Notes under the pieces: model-generated
The model's input: only the letters and a program-made list of their open reading frames with translations
Told to the model about the DNA's origin: nothing
Database searches by the model: none
Assembly (NCBI RefSeq): GCF_019042245.1
Contig: NZ_JAHQCX010000004.1
Span: forward strand, 248,001 to 312,000
Origin: Diplocloster modestus
Lineage (GTDB): Bacteria; Bacillota; Clostridia; Lachnospirales; Lachnospiraceae
Direction of reading: 5' to 3'
DNA length: 64,000 nt
Program-made: the position numbers and the translations under genes
In this document: piece after piece, positions 8,674 through 16,681 of the stretch
Position numbering within the stretch: position 1 is the stretch's first letter
How the letters are laid out: every line of letters starts with the position of its first letter

Positions 8674-8780
8674 TTTCCTCTATTATGCCTGTATTATAAG
8701 GCATATAGGTATACCCGCAGGGTGTTTCCTTTATTATGCCTGTATTATAAGGCATCTAGGTATACCCGCAGGGTGTTTCC
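8674..8780 (-). repeat. Two tandem 51-bp hairpin units upstream of the PII-like gene
   Basis: Units 8674-8724 and 8725-8775 are nearly identical and are followed by the start of a third (TTTCC). On the minus strand each holds a short hairpin around ACCCTGCGGGTATACC and a second stem ATGCCT...AGGCAT. The same architecture, with different stem bases, occurs at 30881-30983. The array lies in the 5' untranslated region, about 57 bp before the start codon. Confidence 0.85.
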
Positions 8781-8799
8781 TCTGATTAAAACGGGAAAA

Positions 8800-8822
8800 C
8801 AGGCGCCCATCAGGCGCCTATT
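8800..8822 (-). terminator. Terminator of the murB-rapZ-whiA-HPr operon
   Basis: AGGCGCC and GGCGCCT pair across a 4-5 base loop, and the minus strand continues GTTTTCCCGTTTT. It lies 25 bp past the stop of the HPr-like gene. Confidence 0.75.
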
Positions 8823-8846
8823 TAAAAGGTATACTTCTCTAATTTA

Positions 8847-9104
8847 TTATTTTGAACTGCTCAGGTATTTTTCGATTTCACCGATCGCGTCTTCCTCATC
8901 TCCACCATCAGCGGACACTACGACCTCTTCACCAGCGGATAAGCCCAGAGTCATCATACCCATAATACTCTTTGCATTCACTTTTTTTTCTGCGATTTCC
9001 ACATAGATACTACTCTCGAATTGACTGGCTACCTGGACCAACATAGCGACCGGCCGTGCTTCCAACCCAGATGAAAGTTGAATGGTAATAGGTTTCTTAA
9101 TCAT
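8847..9104 (-). CDS. HPr-family protein without the active-site histidine (Crh-like)
   Basis: The 85-residue protein has the HPr fold and length. The phosphocarrier histidine is replaced by glutamate: SGLEARPVAM has E15 where HPr has H15, while the regulatory serine is kept in KSIMGMMTLG (S46). It therefore cannot pass PEP-derived phosphate in the sugar phosphotransferase system, but could be phosphorylated at S46 by HPr kinase and act as a CcpA corepressor, as Bacillus Crh does (which has Gln15). It is the last gene of a murB-rapZ-whiA cluster, the place crh holds in Bacillus (yvcJ-yvcK-yvcL-crh), which supports this. I am sure of the substitution; the Crh role is inferred. Confidence 0.88.
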   Translation of the reverse strand: MIKKPITIQLSSGLEARPVAMLVQVASQFESSIYVEIAEKKVNAKSIMGMMTLGLSAGEEVVVSADGGDEEDAIGEIEKYLSSSK

Positions 9105-9106
9105 AA

Positions 9107-10066
9107 TTACTCCTCCTTGTTTTGCCTTAGCTCTTCCGCTAAACTACTTAATTTTCTCAGTCTATGATTTACCCCTGACTTTCCCACCTGGGGCGTAAGC
9201 AGCATACCCAGCTCTTTTAAAGTAGCTTCCGGATACTCCAGTCTCAATGTTGCGATCTCACTTAGCCCTTCCGACAGATCGTCGAATCCGACGTTCTGCT
9301 GTATATAGCGGATATCCTCCATCTGCTTGACCGCTGCCGAGACAGTTTTATTGATATTGGCTGTCTCGCAGTTTACCTGCCGGTTAACGGAATTCCGCAT
9401 ATCCTTCAGAATCCGGACATTTTCCAGATTCATCAGGGAAACGTGAGCCTCCATCACATTCAGGATGTCCACAATCTGGGCTCCCTCTTTAATATAAACC
9501 ACATAGTACTTCTTTCGCAATACAATTTTAGCTTCTATATCGAAGCTGCGTATGATTTCCTGAAGCTGTACAGCTTTCGGCATCGTGGCACAGACGATTT
9601 CCAAATGATAGAATTTCTCCGGATCACTGATAGAACCCGCCGCCAGAAACGCACCTCTTATGAAGGCCCGCCTGCAGCAGGCGCGCTGGATCACCAGATG
9701 ATTGACCAGCGGGACTTCATCGTCCTCATCATTTGGCAGCATATCCAATAGCTTTGTAGCCTGCAGTATGCGGAGAGAATCCTCCGGATCTTTTACCGTC
9801 AGCAAATAGGTTTTGCTTTTTTTAAGATATACATTCCTTCGAATAGAAATTTCCGTCTTTATATTAAAGGTTTTTTTCAATAATGTAAAGTACTTTCTGG
9901 CAACTGCAATATTTTCCGTATGAATCTTCACAAAATATCTGTTTTTCTCCGTGATCTGGATTCGGCCGCACATGCCGATAATAGCTGCGATCTCTGCGAT
10001 CTGGCAATGCCTGGCCCGGTTTACCTGCCTGGAAAGTTCTTCCTTGACCTCACTGGAAAAGGACAT
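9107..10066 (-). CDS. whiA: DNA-binding protein WhiA
   Basis: The 319-residue protein is full length for WhiA: an N-terminal degenerate LAGLIDADG homing-endonuclease-like domain (about 1-210; RGAFLAAGSISDPEKFYHLE) and a C-terminal helix-turn-helix (about 220-305; YPEATLKELGMLLTPQVGKSGVNHRL). WhiA is a sporulation regulator in Streptomyces and affects division and chromosome segregation in Bacillus. It lies between rapZ and the HPr-like gene with 2-24 bp gaps, so it is in one transcription unit. Confidence 0.95.
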   Translation of the reverse strand: MSFSSEVKEELSRQVNRARHCQIAEIAAIIGMCGRIQITEKNRYFVKIHTENIAVARKYFTLLKKTFNIKTEISIRRNVYLKKSKTYLLTVKDPEDSLRILQATKLLDMLPNDEDDEVPLVNHLVIQRACCRRAFIRGAFLAAGSISDPEKFYHLEIVCATMPKAVQLQEIIRSFDIEAKIVLRKKYYVVYIKEGAQIVDILNVMEAHVSLMNLENVRILKDMRNSVNRQVNCETANINKTVSAAVKQMEDIRYIQQNVGFDDLSEGLSEIATLRLEYPEATLKELGMLLTPQVGKSGVNHRLRKLSSLAEELRQNKEE

Positions 10067-10089
10067 AGCTTCCTCCTTATAAGGGATCT

Positions 10090-10965
10090 CTATGCTTTGC
10101 GCACGGCATCCTTTTCAATATCCCGGTGTTCAATCTTCAGCCCGTATTCGACAGAGTTGCCAAGGGCCTCGTACAGCTTATTCGCCAATGTCACGGAGCG
10201 ATGCTTGCCTCCGGTACAACCAATACTGATTACAAGCTGATTTTTACCTTCTATTATATAGTTTGGTATTAAAAACTTCAACATCTCGACTAATTTATTT
10301 AAAAATTCGTGAGAAACGTCAAAACCCATCACATATTCCTGCACTTCTTTGTCATTTCCAGTCCTGGGTTTCAGTTCATCAATATAATAGGGGTTGGGCA
10401 AAAAACGCACATCAAAGACCAGATCAGAATCACTGGGGATTCCATACTTAAAACCAAAGGACAGGATGGTGATCACCAGATTTTTAAATTCCTGATTCTG
10501 TACAAATATTTTATCCAGTTCTGCCTTTAATTCTCTTGTCAATAATTGGCTGGTATCAATGATGTAATCCGCCTGTTTTTTCAAAAATTCCAGTTTCCGC
10601 CGTTCTTCCTGAATCCCTTTATCCACCCGTCCGCCCCCAGACAGCGGATGGCTCCGCCTGGTCTCCTTGTATCGCTTGACCAGTACTTCATCCTCCGCAT
10701 CCAGAAAAAGGACTTCATAAGTGAATCCGGCCACAACCATCCCTTCCAGCACCTGCTCCAGTTCTCCCAGAGCCTGTCCGCTGCGGATGTCTACTCCCAG
10801 CGCGACCTTTGAGATCTCGCTGGACGGAGCATAGGTAAGCTCCGCAAATTTGCTGATCAGAGAAATGGGCAGATTATCCACACAATAATAGCCCACATCC
10901 TCCAACATTTTCAAAGCGGTACTTTTTCCCGCACCGGACATCCCGGTTACAATGACAAATCTCAT
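10090..10965 (-). CDS. rapZ: RapZ/YvcJ nucleotide-binding protein
   Basis: The 291-residue protein has the P-loop GMSGAGKST (8-16), the YYCVDNLP block and the C-terminal IGCTGGKHRSV motif that define the family. In E. coli RapZ is the RNase adapter controlling GlmZ/glmS; in Gram-positives YvcJ hydrolyses GTP and links to competence and wall metabolism. It directly follows murB (adjacent stop/start) and precedes whiA. In many Firmicutes a yvcK gene lies between rapZ and whiA; here it is absent. Confidence 0.95.
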   Translation of the reverse strand: MRFVIVTGMSGAGKSTALKMLEDVGYYCVDNLPISLISKFAELTYAPSSEISKVALGVDIRSGQALGELEQVLEGMVVAGFTYEVLFLDAEDEVLVKRYKETRRSHPLSGGGRVDKGIQEERRKLEFLKKQADYIIDTSQLLTRELKAELDKIFVQNQEFKNLVITILSFGFKYGIPSDSDLVFDVRFLPNPYYIDELKPRTGNDKEVQEYVMGFDVSHEFLNKLVEMLKFLIPNYIIEGKNQLVISIGCTGGKHRSVTLANKLYEALGNSVEYGLKIEHRDIEKDAVRKA

Positions 10966-11889
10966 TTAGTCTACTCCCTCGAAACATCCAAGCGTCTTGA
11001 CCTCTGTCTCCAGAGTAACGCCAAACTGTTCTTTTACTTCGGCCTGTATATGCCGGATCAGCTGCATAATCTGGGATGCGGTAGCACTCCCGCGGTTAAT
11101 CACGAATCCACAGTGCTTCTCTGACACCTGCGCGTCCCCGATCCGGCAGCCCCGAAGGCCCGCATCCATAATCAGCTTACCGGCGAAATATCCCTCCGGC
11201 CTTTTAAACGTACTGCCGGCGCTTGGATATTCCAGTGGCTGCTTTTCACTGCGGGCTTTCTGCAGTTTCTCCATCCGCCCGCGGATCAATTCCGCTTCCC
11301 GGGGCGTCAGTTCAAATTCTGATTCCACCACAATACCGTGTTCTTTAGCCACTGCACTGGTCCGGTAACCGAACTCCATCTCATCCCTGGTAAGTACCCG
11401 AAGCTCGCCCTGCGGTGTCAGCATCGTTACCGCTGTGCATACATCCTTCAGTTCTCCTCCATAGGCACCTGCGTTCATCACCGAAGCTCCACCGACCGTA
11501 CCTGGAATTCCGGCCGCGAACTCCAGACCGCCAAGGCCTTCCTCCAGCGCCCGTTTTGCCAGACGGGATAACAATACTCCGGCCTGCGCTGCGATGTGTG
11601 TTCCCTGCACCCGGATTTGATCCAGATTTTGAAAGACCTGAATCACAGCCCCCCGGTACCCGGTGTCGCTGACCAGTAGATTACTTCCATTGCCAAGTAT
11701 ATAGTAAGGGATTTTGCAGTCGTTACAGATTCGAATCGTCTGCTGAATTTCCTGAATGGTATGAGGGGTAATAAAATAGTCCGCAGGACCGCCGACCCGA
11801 AACGTAGTGTGTTTCTTCATGGCTTCTTTCAGTTTTACGCTGTCGCTGCCAACAATTTGACTTATTTGATTATAGAATTCCTGATTCAC
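10966..11889 (-). CDS. murB: UDP-N-acetylenolpyruvoylglucosamine reductase
   Basis: The 307-residue flavoprotein reduces UDP-GlcNAc-enolpyruvate to UDP-MurNAc in peptidoglycan precursor synthesis. The FAD-binding TTFRVGGPADYF, YILGNGSNLLVSD and GIPGTVGGASVMNAGAYGGE blocks are clear, as is the substrate-binding YPSAGSTFKRPEGYFAGKLI segment typical of type II MurB. It is the first gene of the murB-rapZ-whiA-HPr unit; its upstream 190 bp holds the promoter region and, beyond it, a repeat. Confidence 0.96.
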   Translation of the reverse strand: MNQEFYNQISQIVGSDSVKLKEAMKKHTTFRVGGPADYFITPHTIQEIQQTIRICNDCKIPYYILGNGSNLLVSDTGYRGAVIQVFQNLDQIRVQGTHIAAQAGVLLSRLAKRALEEGLGGLEFAAGIPGTVGGASVMNAGAYGGELKDVCTAVTMLTPQGELRVLTRDEMEFGYRTSAVAKEHGIVVESEFELTPREAELIRGRMEKLQKARSEKQPLEYPSAGSTFKRPEGYFAGKLIMDAGLRGCRIGDAQVSEKHCGFVINRGSATASQIMQLIRHIQAEVKEQFGVTLETEVKTLGCFEGVD

Positions 11890-12081
11890 TGATAGGTCCT
11901 CTTATATTCTAATATATATTCACTAATATATTCCAAAGACGGTAACATTTATACCTGCAAAACCGTCTATGAATATCATACAATAATCGAACGATGAATT
12001 CAATCATTTTACTATGACAATCTTTTTACCGTTTTTTGCTGTTTTATAGCGGTTTTTACTAAGAAGAGAGCCGGGGCGGTT

Positions 12082-12165
12082 AAAAGGGGACATGTCCATT
12101 CCGGTTTGGGACAGGTAGAATCTGAATTCTACCTGTCCCAAACCGGAATGGACATGTCCCCTTTT
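12082..12165. repeat. Near-perfect 84-bp palindrome, GGGGACATGTCC family, 3' of hydE
   Basis: AAAAGGGGACATGTCCATTC opens an arm of about 40 bp that returns as its exact reverse complement, with only a few loop bases. It begins 5 bp beyond the hydE stop codon, and on the minus strand ends GTCCCCTTTT, so it can act as a terminator. Part of its arm is identical to the repeats at 47275 and 56695. No gene is seen in the remaining spacer to murB. Confidence 0.92.
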
Positions 12166-12170
12166 CCAGA

Positions 12171-13298
12171 CTACTCTGGTTTCAGGCAGGCTTCTATGTC
12201 ATTCTGCTTATAATCTCCGCGGGACATATCCATGATATATCCGCTTTTTTCCAGCGCCTGCCGGTTCTTTTCCAGGGATTCCGCCGCTTCTGTGCCAAAG
12301 CTGGCTTTATTGTCATAGAGAAGGTAGGCTCCCCTGACATCTTCAGGGGACAGGTTTGGCATGATTACATTGGCTCCTGCGTCCAGTGCTTTTTCCCTGC
12401 CTTGCGGGGATAGCGTGGCTAACGCCGTGGTGGCAGGGATCAGGGCATAGGGCAGGAGAAGCCTGGTTAGGGCTACCATCAGGATTGTCATGTTGAGCGG
12501 GTCCTGGACTTCGGTGGCCATGGAAGGATCGGAAGCGAAATCTGCAAAGGGGGATTCGTGATGGGGTAAAAACGGACCGATTCCCACCATTTGAGGGGCA
12601 AGTTCAGATATGTATTTGAGATCTGCTGCCAAATGTTCTAAACTCTGGCAGGGAGAGCCTACCATGAAGCCGGCGCCGGTCTGGTAGCCGATTTCCTTTA
12701 GGCTGGTCAGACACTGCATCCGGTTTCTGAGACTTAGAGCCGGCGGGTGGAGTCTGGCATAGTGTGCCGGGGTGGCTGTCTCATGCCGGAGAAGATAGCG
12801 GTCGGCACCGGCTTCGTAGAGAAGGCGGTAGGATTCGCCGGATCGTTCTCCCAGAGACAGTGTAACGGCACAGCCTGGATACTCCGCTTTGATCGAACGG
12901 ATAATCCCGCAGAGACGCTCGTCCGTATACCAGGGATCTTCGCCCCCCTGCAGAACAAAGGTGGAAAATCCCAGCGACGCCCCGGTCCGGCAGCAGCCCA
13001 GTATCTGTTCCCGATTCAGCCGGTAGCGCAGAGCATTCGCATTTGCCGACCTTATACCGCAATAGTAACAGTTGTTTTTACAATAGCTTGAGATCTCGAT
13101 CAACCCGCGCAGATATACCCGATGCCCGTAGCTTCGGTCTCTCACCTCTCCGGCCAGTCTTTTGATATCGTTATGATATTCTTCATTCCGGATCAGGCCA
13201 AGCAGAGCCTCCTGTGTTGGCCTCTTTATGATTCTTAAAATAGTCTGTTCTCTGGTCGATTTCATCTTCTTATACCTCATCTGCTGGCTCTGACTCAT
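12171..13298 (-). CDS. hydE: [FeFe]-hydrogenase maturase HydE (radical SAM)
   Basis: The 375-residue protein has the radical-SAM cluster motif CKNNCYYC (C73, C77, C80), followed by the GIR and LQGGEDP blocks typical of HydE. HydE works with HydG and HydF to build the diiron subsite of the hydrogenase H-cluster. AGTCAGATAG with an upstream GGAG precedes the ATG. It is the last gene of the TM1266-hydG-hydF-hydE operon and lies 24 bp after hydF. The hydrogenase itself is not in the window. Confidence 0.94.
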   Translation of the reverse strand: MSQSQQMRYKKMKSTREQTILRIIKRPTQEALLGLIRNEEYHNDIKRLAGEVRDRSYGHRVYLRGLIEISSYCKNNCYYCGIRSANANALRYRLNREQILGCCRTGASLGFSTFVLQGGEDPWYTDERLCGIIRSIKAEYPGCAVTLSLGERSGESYRLLYEAGADRYLLRHETATPAHYARLHPPALSLRNRMQCLTSLKEIGYQTGAGFMVGSPCQSLEHLAADLKYISELAPQMVGIGPFLPHHESPFADFASDPSMATEVQDPLNMTILMVALTRLLLPYALIPATTALATLSPQGREKALDAGANVIMPNLSPEDVRGAYLLYDNKASFGTEAAESLEKNRQALEKSGYIMDMSRGDYKQNDIEACLKPE

Positions 13299-13322
13299 CT
13301 ATCTGACTCCGACACCCGTATT

Positions 13323-14564
13323 TTACATGGATTGGGAAAGTAAAACAGCCCCCTCCGGGAAAGGCTTCAGGGCCCTGGGCAGAATGCCCATTACGTGTGC
13401 GATGAGCATGCCATAGTTTGTCATGGGGATATTCTGTTCCCGGGCCGTGTGAATTCGATAGCGCATTTCCCTTTGGTTTAGCATACAGGCTCCGCAATGT
13501 ATTATCAAAGCATAATCAGTCAACTTCTCCGGGAACCCGGTGCCGGAGGCCCAGGCAAATTCCAGACCGTCTCCGGCCTTTTCCCGGAGCCATCGGGGAA
13601 TCTTCACCGTACCGATGTCGTCGGTCTGTCTGTGGTGGGTGCATCCTTCCACGATCAATACTTTATCTCCTGCTTTCAGGTGGTCTGCCGCCAGCGCCCC
13701 CTTTACCATGGGTTCCAGCTCACCCTTCTGCCGGGCGAACAGGATGGAAAATGAGGTGAGAAGTATATCTTCCGGCGTTTGTGCGCTGACCTGCCTGAAA
13801 GCCTGTGAATCTGTGATGACTATAGATGGTTTTACTGCCAGGCTGTCTAATGTCTCTTTGAGGCGGTTCTCCTTTGTCACAGCCATCATGGCATCTGCAT
13901 CCAGAATTGCCCGGATCGTCTGCTGCTGGGGCAGTATCATTCTTCCTTTGGGAGCGGCGCTGTCGATGGGAGTAACCAGCACCGCCAGATCTCCCGGCTT
14001 TACAATGCCGCCCAACAAAGGAGCTTCTTCTTTTATCACGGAGGCTGCCTGTATGATCGCCTCTTTCACCTGGCCTATGAATTCTGCCTGATAAGCAGTA
14101 CCGGTAAGGAAGGGAATCTGTTCCGCTTCCAGCAATGTTAACATACCGTCGGACGGCTTTGCCACGTCGCATTTGTTGATCACCGTCAGGCAGGGCAGGG
14201 ATCTGATTCTGATCTCTTTCAGGAAGTCCACGAGCTCACAATCCGGCTCTTCCTGCGCTTCCAGAACCACCAGTGCGAAATCTGTCTTTCTCAGTACCTG
14301 CCTGGTCTTTTTGATCCGGAGAGCCCCCAGCTCTCCGATGTCATCAAATCCCGCTGTATCGATGAATACGACCGGTCCGATCGGCAGCAATTCCATAGAC
14401 TTATATACCGGATCCGTGGTGGTTCCTGCCACATCAGAAACTACGGAAATCTCCTGTCTGGTCAATGCATTCATTAGGGTAGACTTTCCAGCGTTGCGTT
14501 TTCCGAATATGGCAATATGATAGCGGTTCCCCATAGGGGTCTGGTTCATGTCGTTCGTTGTCAT
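13323..14564 (-). CDS. hydF: [FeFe]-hydrogenase maturation GTPase HydF
   Basis: The 413-residue protein has an N-terminal Era-like GTPase domain with P-loop GKRNAGKST (21-29), TAGFDD switch and NKCD (about 148-151). The C-terminal cluster-binding pattern is present as C308-x-H310 ... H356-C357-x-x-C360, which holds the [4Fe-4S] cluster. HydF is the scaffold that carries the diiron precursor to the hydrogenase. GAAAGGAGC precedes the ATG. It lies about 50 bp after hydG and 24 bp before hydE. Confidence 0.95.
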   Translation of the reverse strand: MTTNDMNQTPMGNRYHIAIFGKRNAGKSTLMNALTRQEISVVSDVAGTTTDPVYKSMELLPIGPVVFIDTAGFDDIGELGALRIKKTRQVLRKTDFALVVLEAQEEPDCELVDFLKEIRIRSLPCLTVINKCDVAKPSDGMLTLLEAEQIPFLTGTAYQAEFIGQVKEAIIQAASVIKEEAPLLGGIVKPGDLAVLVTPIDSAAPKGRMILPQQQTIRAILDADAMMAVTKENRLKETLDSLAVKPSIVITDSQAFRQVSAQTPEDILLTSFSILFARQKGELEPMVKGALAADHLKAGDKVLIVEGCTHHRQTDDIGTVKIPRWLREKAGDGLEFAWASGTGFPEKLTDYALIIHCGACMLNQREMRYRIHTAREQNIPMTNYGMLIAHVMGILPRALKPFPEGAVLLSQSM

Positions 14565-14614
14565 TCGGTGCTCCTTTCATGATTTTCTCTATGCGTGCTC
14601 CGGGAATGTATCAT

Positions 14615-16018
14615 TTACAGAAACAGGTCCCTTTCGCCGCTCTTAATTTTTTCTATGTTACCGGCGACCAGAATGCGCACTTTCTCATTATCTATCTTCG
14701 GAAGCTTGCTTTCGACCAGCCGGTCCACTTTACTTCTGAACTCATCCGTGCCGTAATCGCAGGCGTATTCAGTCAGGGTCATAAGCGCGTTTGGCAGACA
14801 GACATTTTTGATATTTCCGGATTTTGCCAGGGACATGAACCGGTCGCCGGTTCTACCGCTGCGATAACAGGCTGTGCAGAAGCTGGGAACGACATCCTCC
14901 TCCATCAGCCAATCCACCACGTCCTCATTGGTACGGCTGTCGGAGAGCACGAACTGGGGTTCATTGCGCTCTCTGGCGCTGTATCCGCCCACATCCACGC
15001 TGGAACCGCCGCTGATTTGTGAAATTCCGATTTTGATCAGCTCTTTTCTCATCTCCATGGTTTCACGGGTAGAGATGATCATTCCCGTAAACGGTACCGC
15101 CAGCCGGACAATAGCCACCAGCTTTTTAAATTTCTCATCATCTACGCCGTGATCCATAGCTGTCGGGTCCGTACCTTCCGCCGGACGTATCCTGGGCGAA
15201 GAGATCGTATGGAAACCGACGCCAAACTTTTTCTCCAAATGCTCATTGTGCAGCATCAGCCCCATAACTTCAAAATTAGGATCATCATGCAGGCCATAGA
15301 GCACACCGCCGCCCACGTCATCGATCCCCGCCTCCATAGCGCGGTCAAAAGCTGTCGTATGGTACCAATAATTGCTCTTGGGACCATGGGGATGCATCTT
15401 CTCATAAGTCTCTTTGCAATAAGTCTCCTGGAACAGGATATAAGTACCGATTCCCGCTTCTTTTAACATCCGGAATTCCTCGACGGAGGTAGAAGCGATA
15501 TTGACATTGACCCGGCGGATCTCTCCATCCGTCTTCATATCATAGATGGTCTTAATGCAATCCAGTATATATTCGATCGGACAGTTTACCGGGTCCTCTC
15601 CCGCTTCCAGTGCCAGCCTCTTGTGCCCCATTTTTTCCAGGATACGTACCTCTTCCCTCACTTCATCCATCGTCAGCTTTTTGCGCTGATATTTGTGATG
15701 GCAGTTAAATCCGCAGTATGTACAGCCGTTAATGCAATAATCGCTCAGATAGAGCGGCGCGAACATAACGATACGGTCGCCGTAGATATGTTCTTTGATC
15801 TTTCCCGCTATCTGAAAGATCCGTTCCAGATGAACCGGATTCTCATTTGTCAAAAGAGCCGCCACCTCCAGGTGGGTCAGCCCCTCGAACCGGTCCGCCT
15901 TGTCCAGTATCCTTTCGATTTCCTCGTCACTTGCAGCTTTGGATTTTTCCAGGGTCTCCCGGATATAATCTCCATTAATAAATTCCTCGTCGGGTACGAA
16001 ACCATCATGATTTAACAT
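14615..16018 (-). CDS. hydG: [FeFe]-hydrogenase maturase HydG (tyrosine lyase)
   Basis: The 467-residue radical-SAM protein splits tyrosine to give the CO and cyanide ligands of the H-cluster. The N-terminal SAM cluster motif is CINGCTYC (C95, C99, C102), and the auxiliary cluster motif C381-x-x-C384-x22-C407 specific to HydG is intact. The length matches the family. It lies 4 bp after the TM1266-family gene and is followed by hydF. Confidence 0.96.
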   Translation of the reverse strand: MLNHDGFVPDEEFINGDYIRETLEKSKAASDEEIERILDKADRFEGLTHLEVAALLTNENPVHLERIFQIAGKIKEHIYGDRIVMFAPLYLSDYCINGCTYCGFNCHHKYQRKKLTMDEVREEVRILEKMGHKRLALEAGEDPVNCPIEYILDCIKTIYDMKTDGEIRRVNVNIASTSVEEFRMLKEAGIGTYILFQETYCKETYEKMHPHGPKSNYWYHTTAFDRAMEAGIDDVGGGVLYGLHDDPNFEVMGLMLHNEHLEKKFGVGFHTISSPRIRPAEGTDPTAMDHGVDDEKFKKLVAIVRLAVPFTGMIISTRETMEMRKELIKIGISQISGGSSVDVGGYSARERNEPQFVLSDSRTNEDVVDWLMEEDVVPSFCTACYRSGRTGDRFMSLAKSGNIKNVCLPNALMTLTEYACDYGTDEFRSKVDRLVESKLPKIDNEKVRILVAGNIEKIKSGERDLFL

Positions 16019-16022
16019 TCCC

Positions 16023-16274
16023 CTATACCTCCTTCTGTGATATCGCTGTCTTCACAAACACATGCGGCAGCCGTCCTAATTTACCTGTCAGAGCATTGAT
16101 CTGGTCCATTTCGGCCATAACCGTAATCGACACGGCTGCTATCCCCTCCTGATCAAAGGGAATGCCCATTCGGCCTCTCACGATTCCATGAAACTCCGAC
16201 ACCACCTTATTGAAATCCTTCTGGCTGACTCCTGGTTCTTCCAGGATCGCACAGATCACTGCGATTTTCCTCAT
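16023..16274 (-). CDS. TM1266-family putative regulator of the hydrogenase system
   Basis: The 83-residue protein, starting MRKIAVICAILEEPG, matches the small ACT/NikR-C-like family typically found beside [FeFe]-hydrogenase maturases (TM1266 type). It has no DNA-binding domain. AAGGAGGAACGTGG gives a strong ribosome binding site. It is the first gene of the operon with hydG, hydF and hydE, behind a leader that carries a terminator. Ligand and mechanism are unknown. Confidence 0.88.
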   Translation of the reverse strand: MRKIAVICAILEEPGVSQKDFNKVVSEFHGIVRGRMGIPFDQEGIAAVSITVMAEMDQINALTGKLGRLPHVFVKTAISQKEV

Positions 16275-16451
16275 CCACGTTCCTCCTTCCGGCTGTATTA
16301 GGGAACCAAAAAAGCCCTTCTATCATTCCTGATAAAAGGGCACAAAACACCTCTGAAACCTACCTCTTTCAGCCGCCGGCAGGCGCACCGTCAGAACCGG
16401 TCTTTGTCTTCTCGTCCCCTTGTGAATCAGAAAATTCTTTTTCATCAGGTT
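16275..16451 (-). ncRNA. Structured leader of the TM1266-hydGFE operon, class unknown
   Basis: From a predicted start near 16451 a leader of about 175 nt runs to the first gene. Short hairpins are visible on the minus strand, such as CTGAAA...TTTCAG and CGCC-TGCC-GGCG, followed by the terminator at 16308-16341. A terminator inside a leader points to attenuation. I compared it by eye with the SAM, TPP, FMN, cobalamin, lysine, THF, T-box and Moco patterns I remember and found no fit. Confidence 0.5.
16308..16341 (-). terminator. Leader terminator (attenuator) before the hydrogenase maturation genes
   Basis: GCCCTTTTATC pairs with GATAGAAGGGC across a six-base loop and is followed on the minus strand by TTTTTT. 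It lies about 35 bp before the first start codon and downstream of a strong promoter, so it would stop transcription unless antiterminated. Confidence 0.85.
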
Positions 16452-16457
16452 GGCTTT

Positions 16458-16486
16458 ATTATAGCAGGTAATTTTGCTTTATACAA
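16458..16486 (-). promoter_or_regulatory. Strong sigma-A promoter of the TM1266-hydGFE operon
   Basis: On the minus strand TTGTAT (16481-16486) is followed after 17 bases by a perfect TATAAT (16458-16463). Confidence 0.82.
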
Positions 16487-16615
16487 TAAAAAACTGAGGT
16501 ATGTTTCTGTTTTGGTGTGCTTTTTCTGTGCAGCACAAGGGGACGTTTAAAAACATACTGATACGGAAACATGCTGGCTCCGTAATACATAATTTAGTGG
16601 TTTTTGGCTCATGTA

Positions 16616-16644
16616 TTGCATTTTGGGTCTACAGCCGATATAAT
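16616..16644 (+). promoter_or_regulatory. Sigma-A promoter of carbamate kinase
   Basis: TTGCAT (16616-16621), a 17-base spacer and TATAAT (16639-16644) lie 38 bp before the start codon. It is divergent from the hydrogenase-maturation promoter. Confidence 0.82.
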
Positions 16645-16681
16645 TTAAGTCAAATAAAACAAAATAAGGAAGGTACGGAAT

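Noticed and set aside
8674..8780. Possible mini CRISPR array
   Set aside because: The whole 51-bp unit is repeated, with no variable spacers, and only two copies and a fragment are present. No cas gene is nearby.
16275..16451. Assignment of the hyd leader to a known riboswitch class
   Set aside because: No core motif of the classes that I can recall could be placed with confidence, so it is left as an unknown leader.
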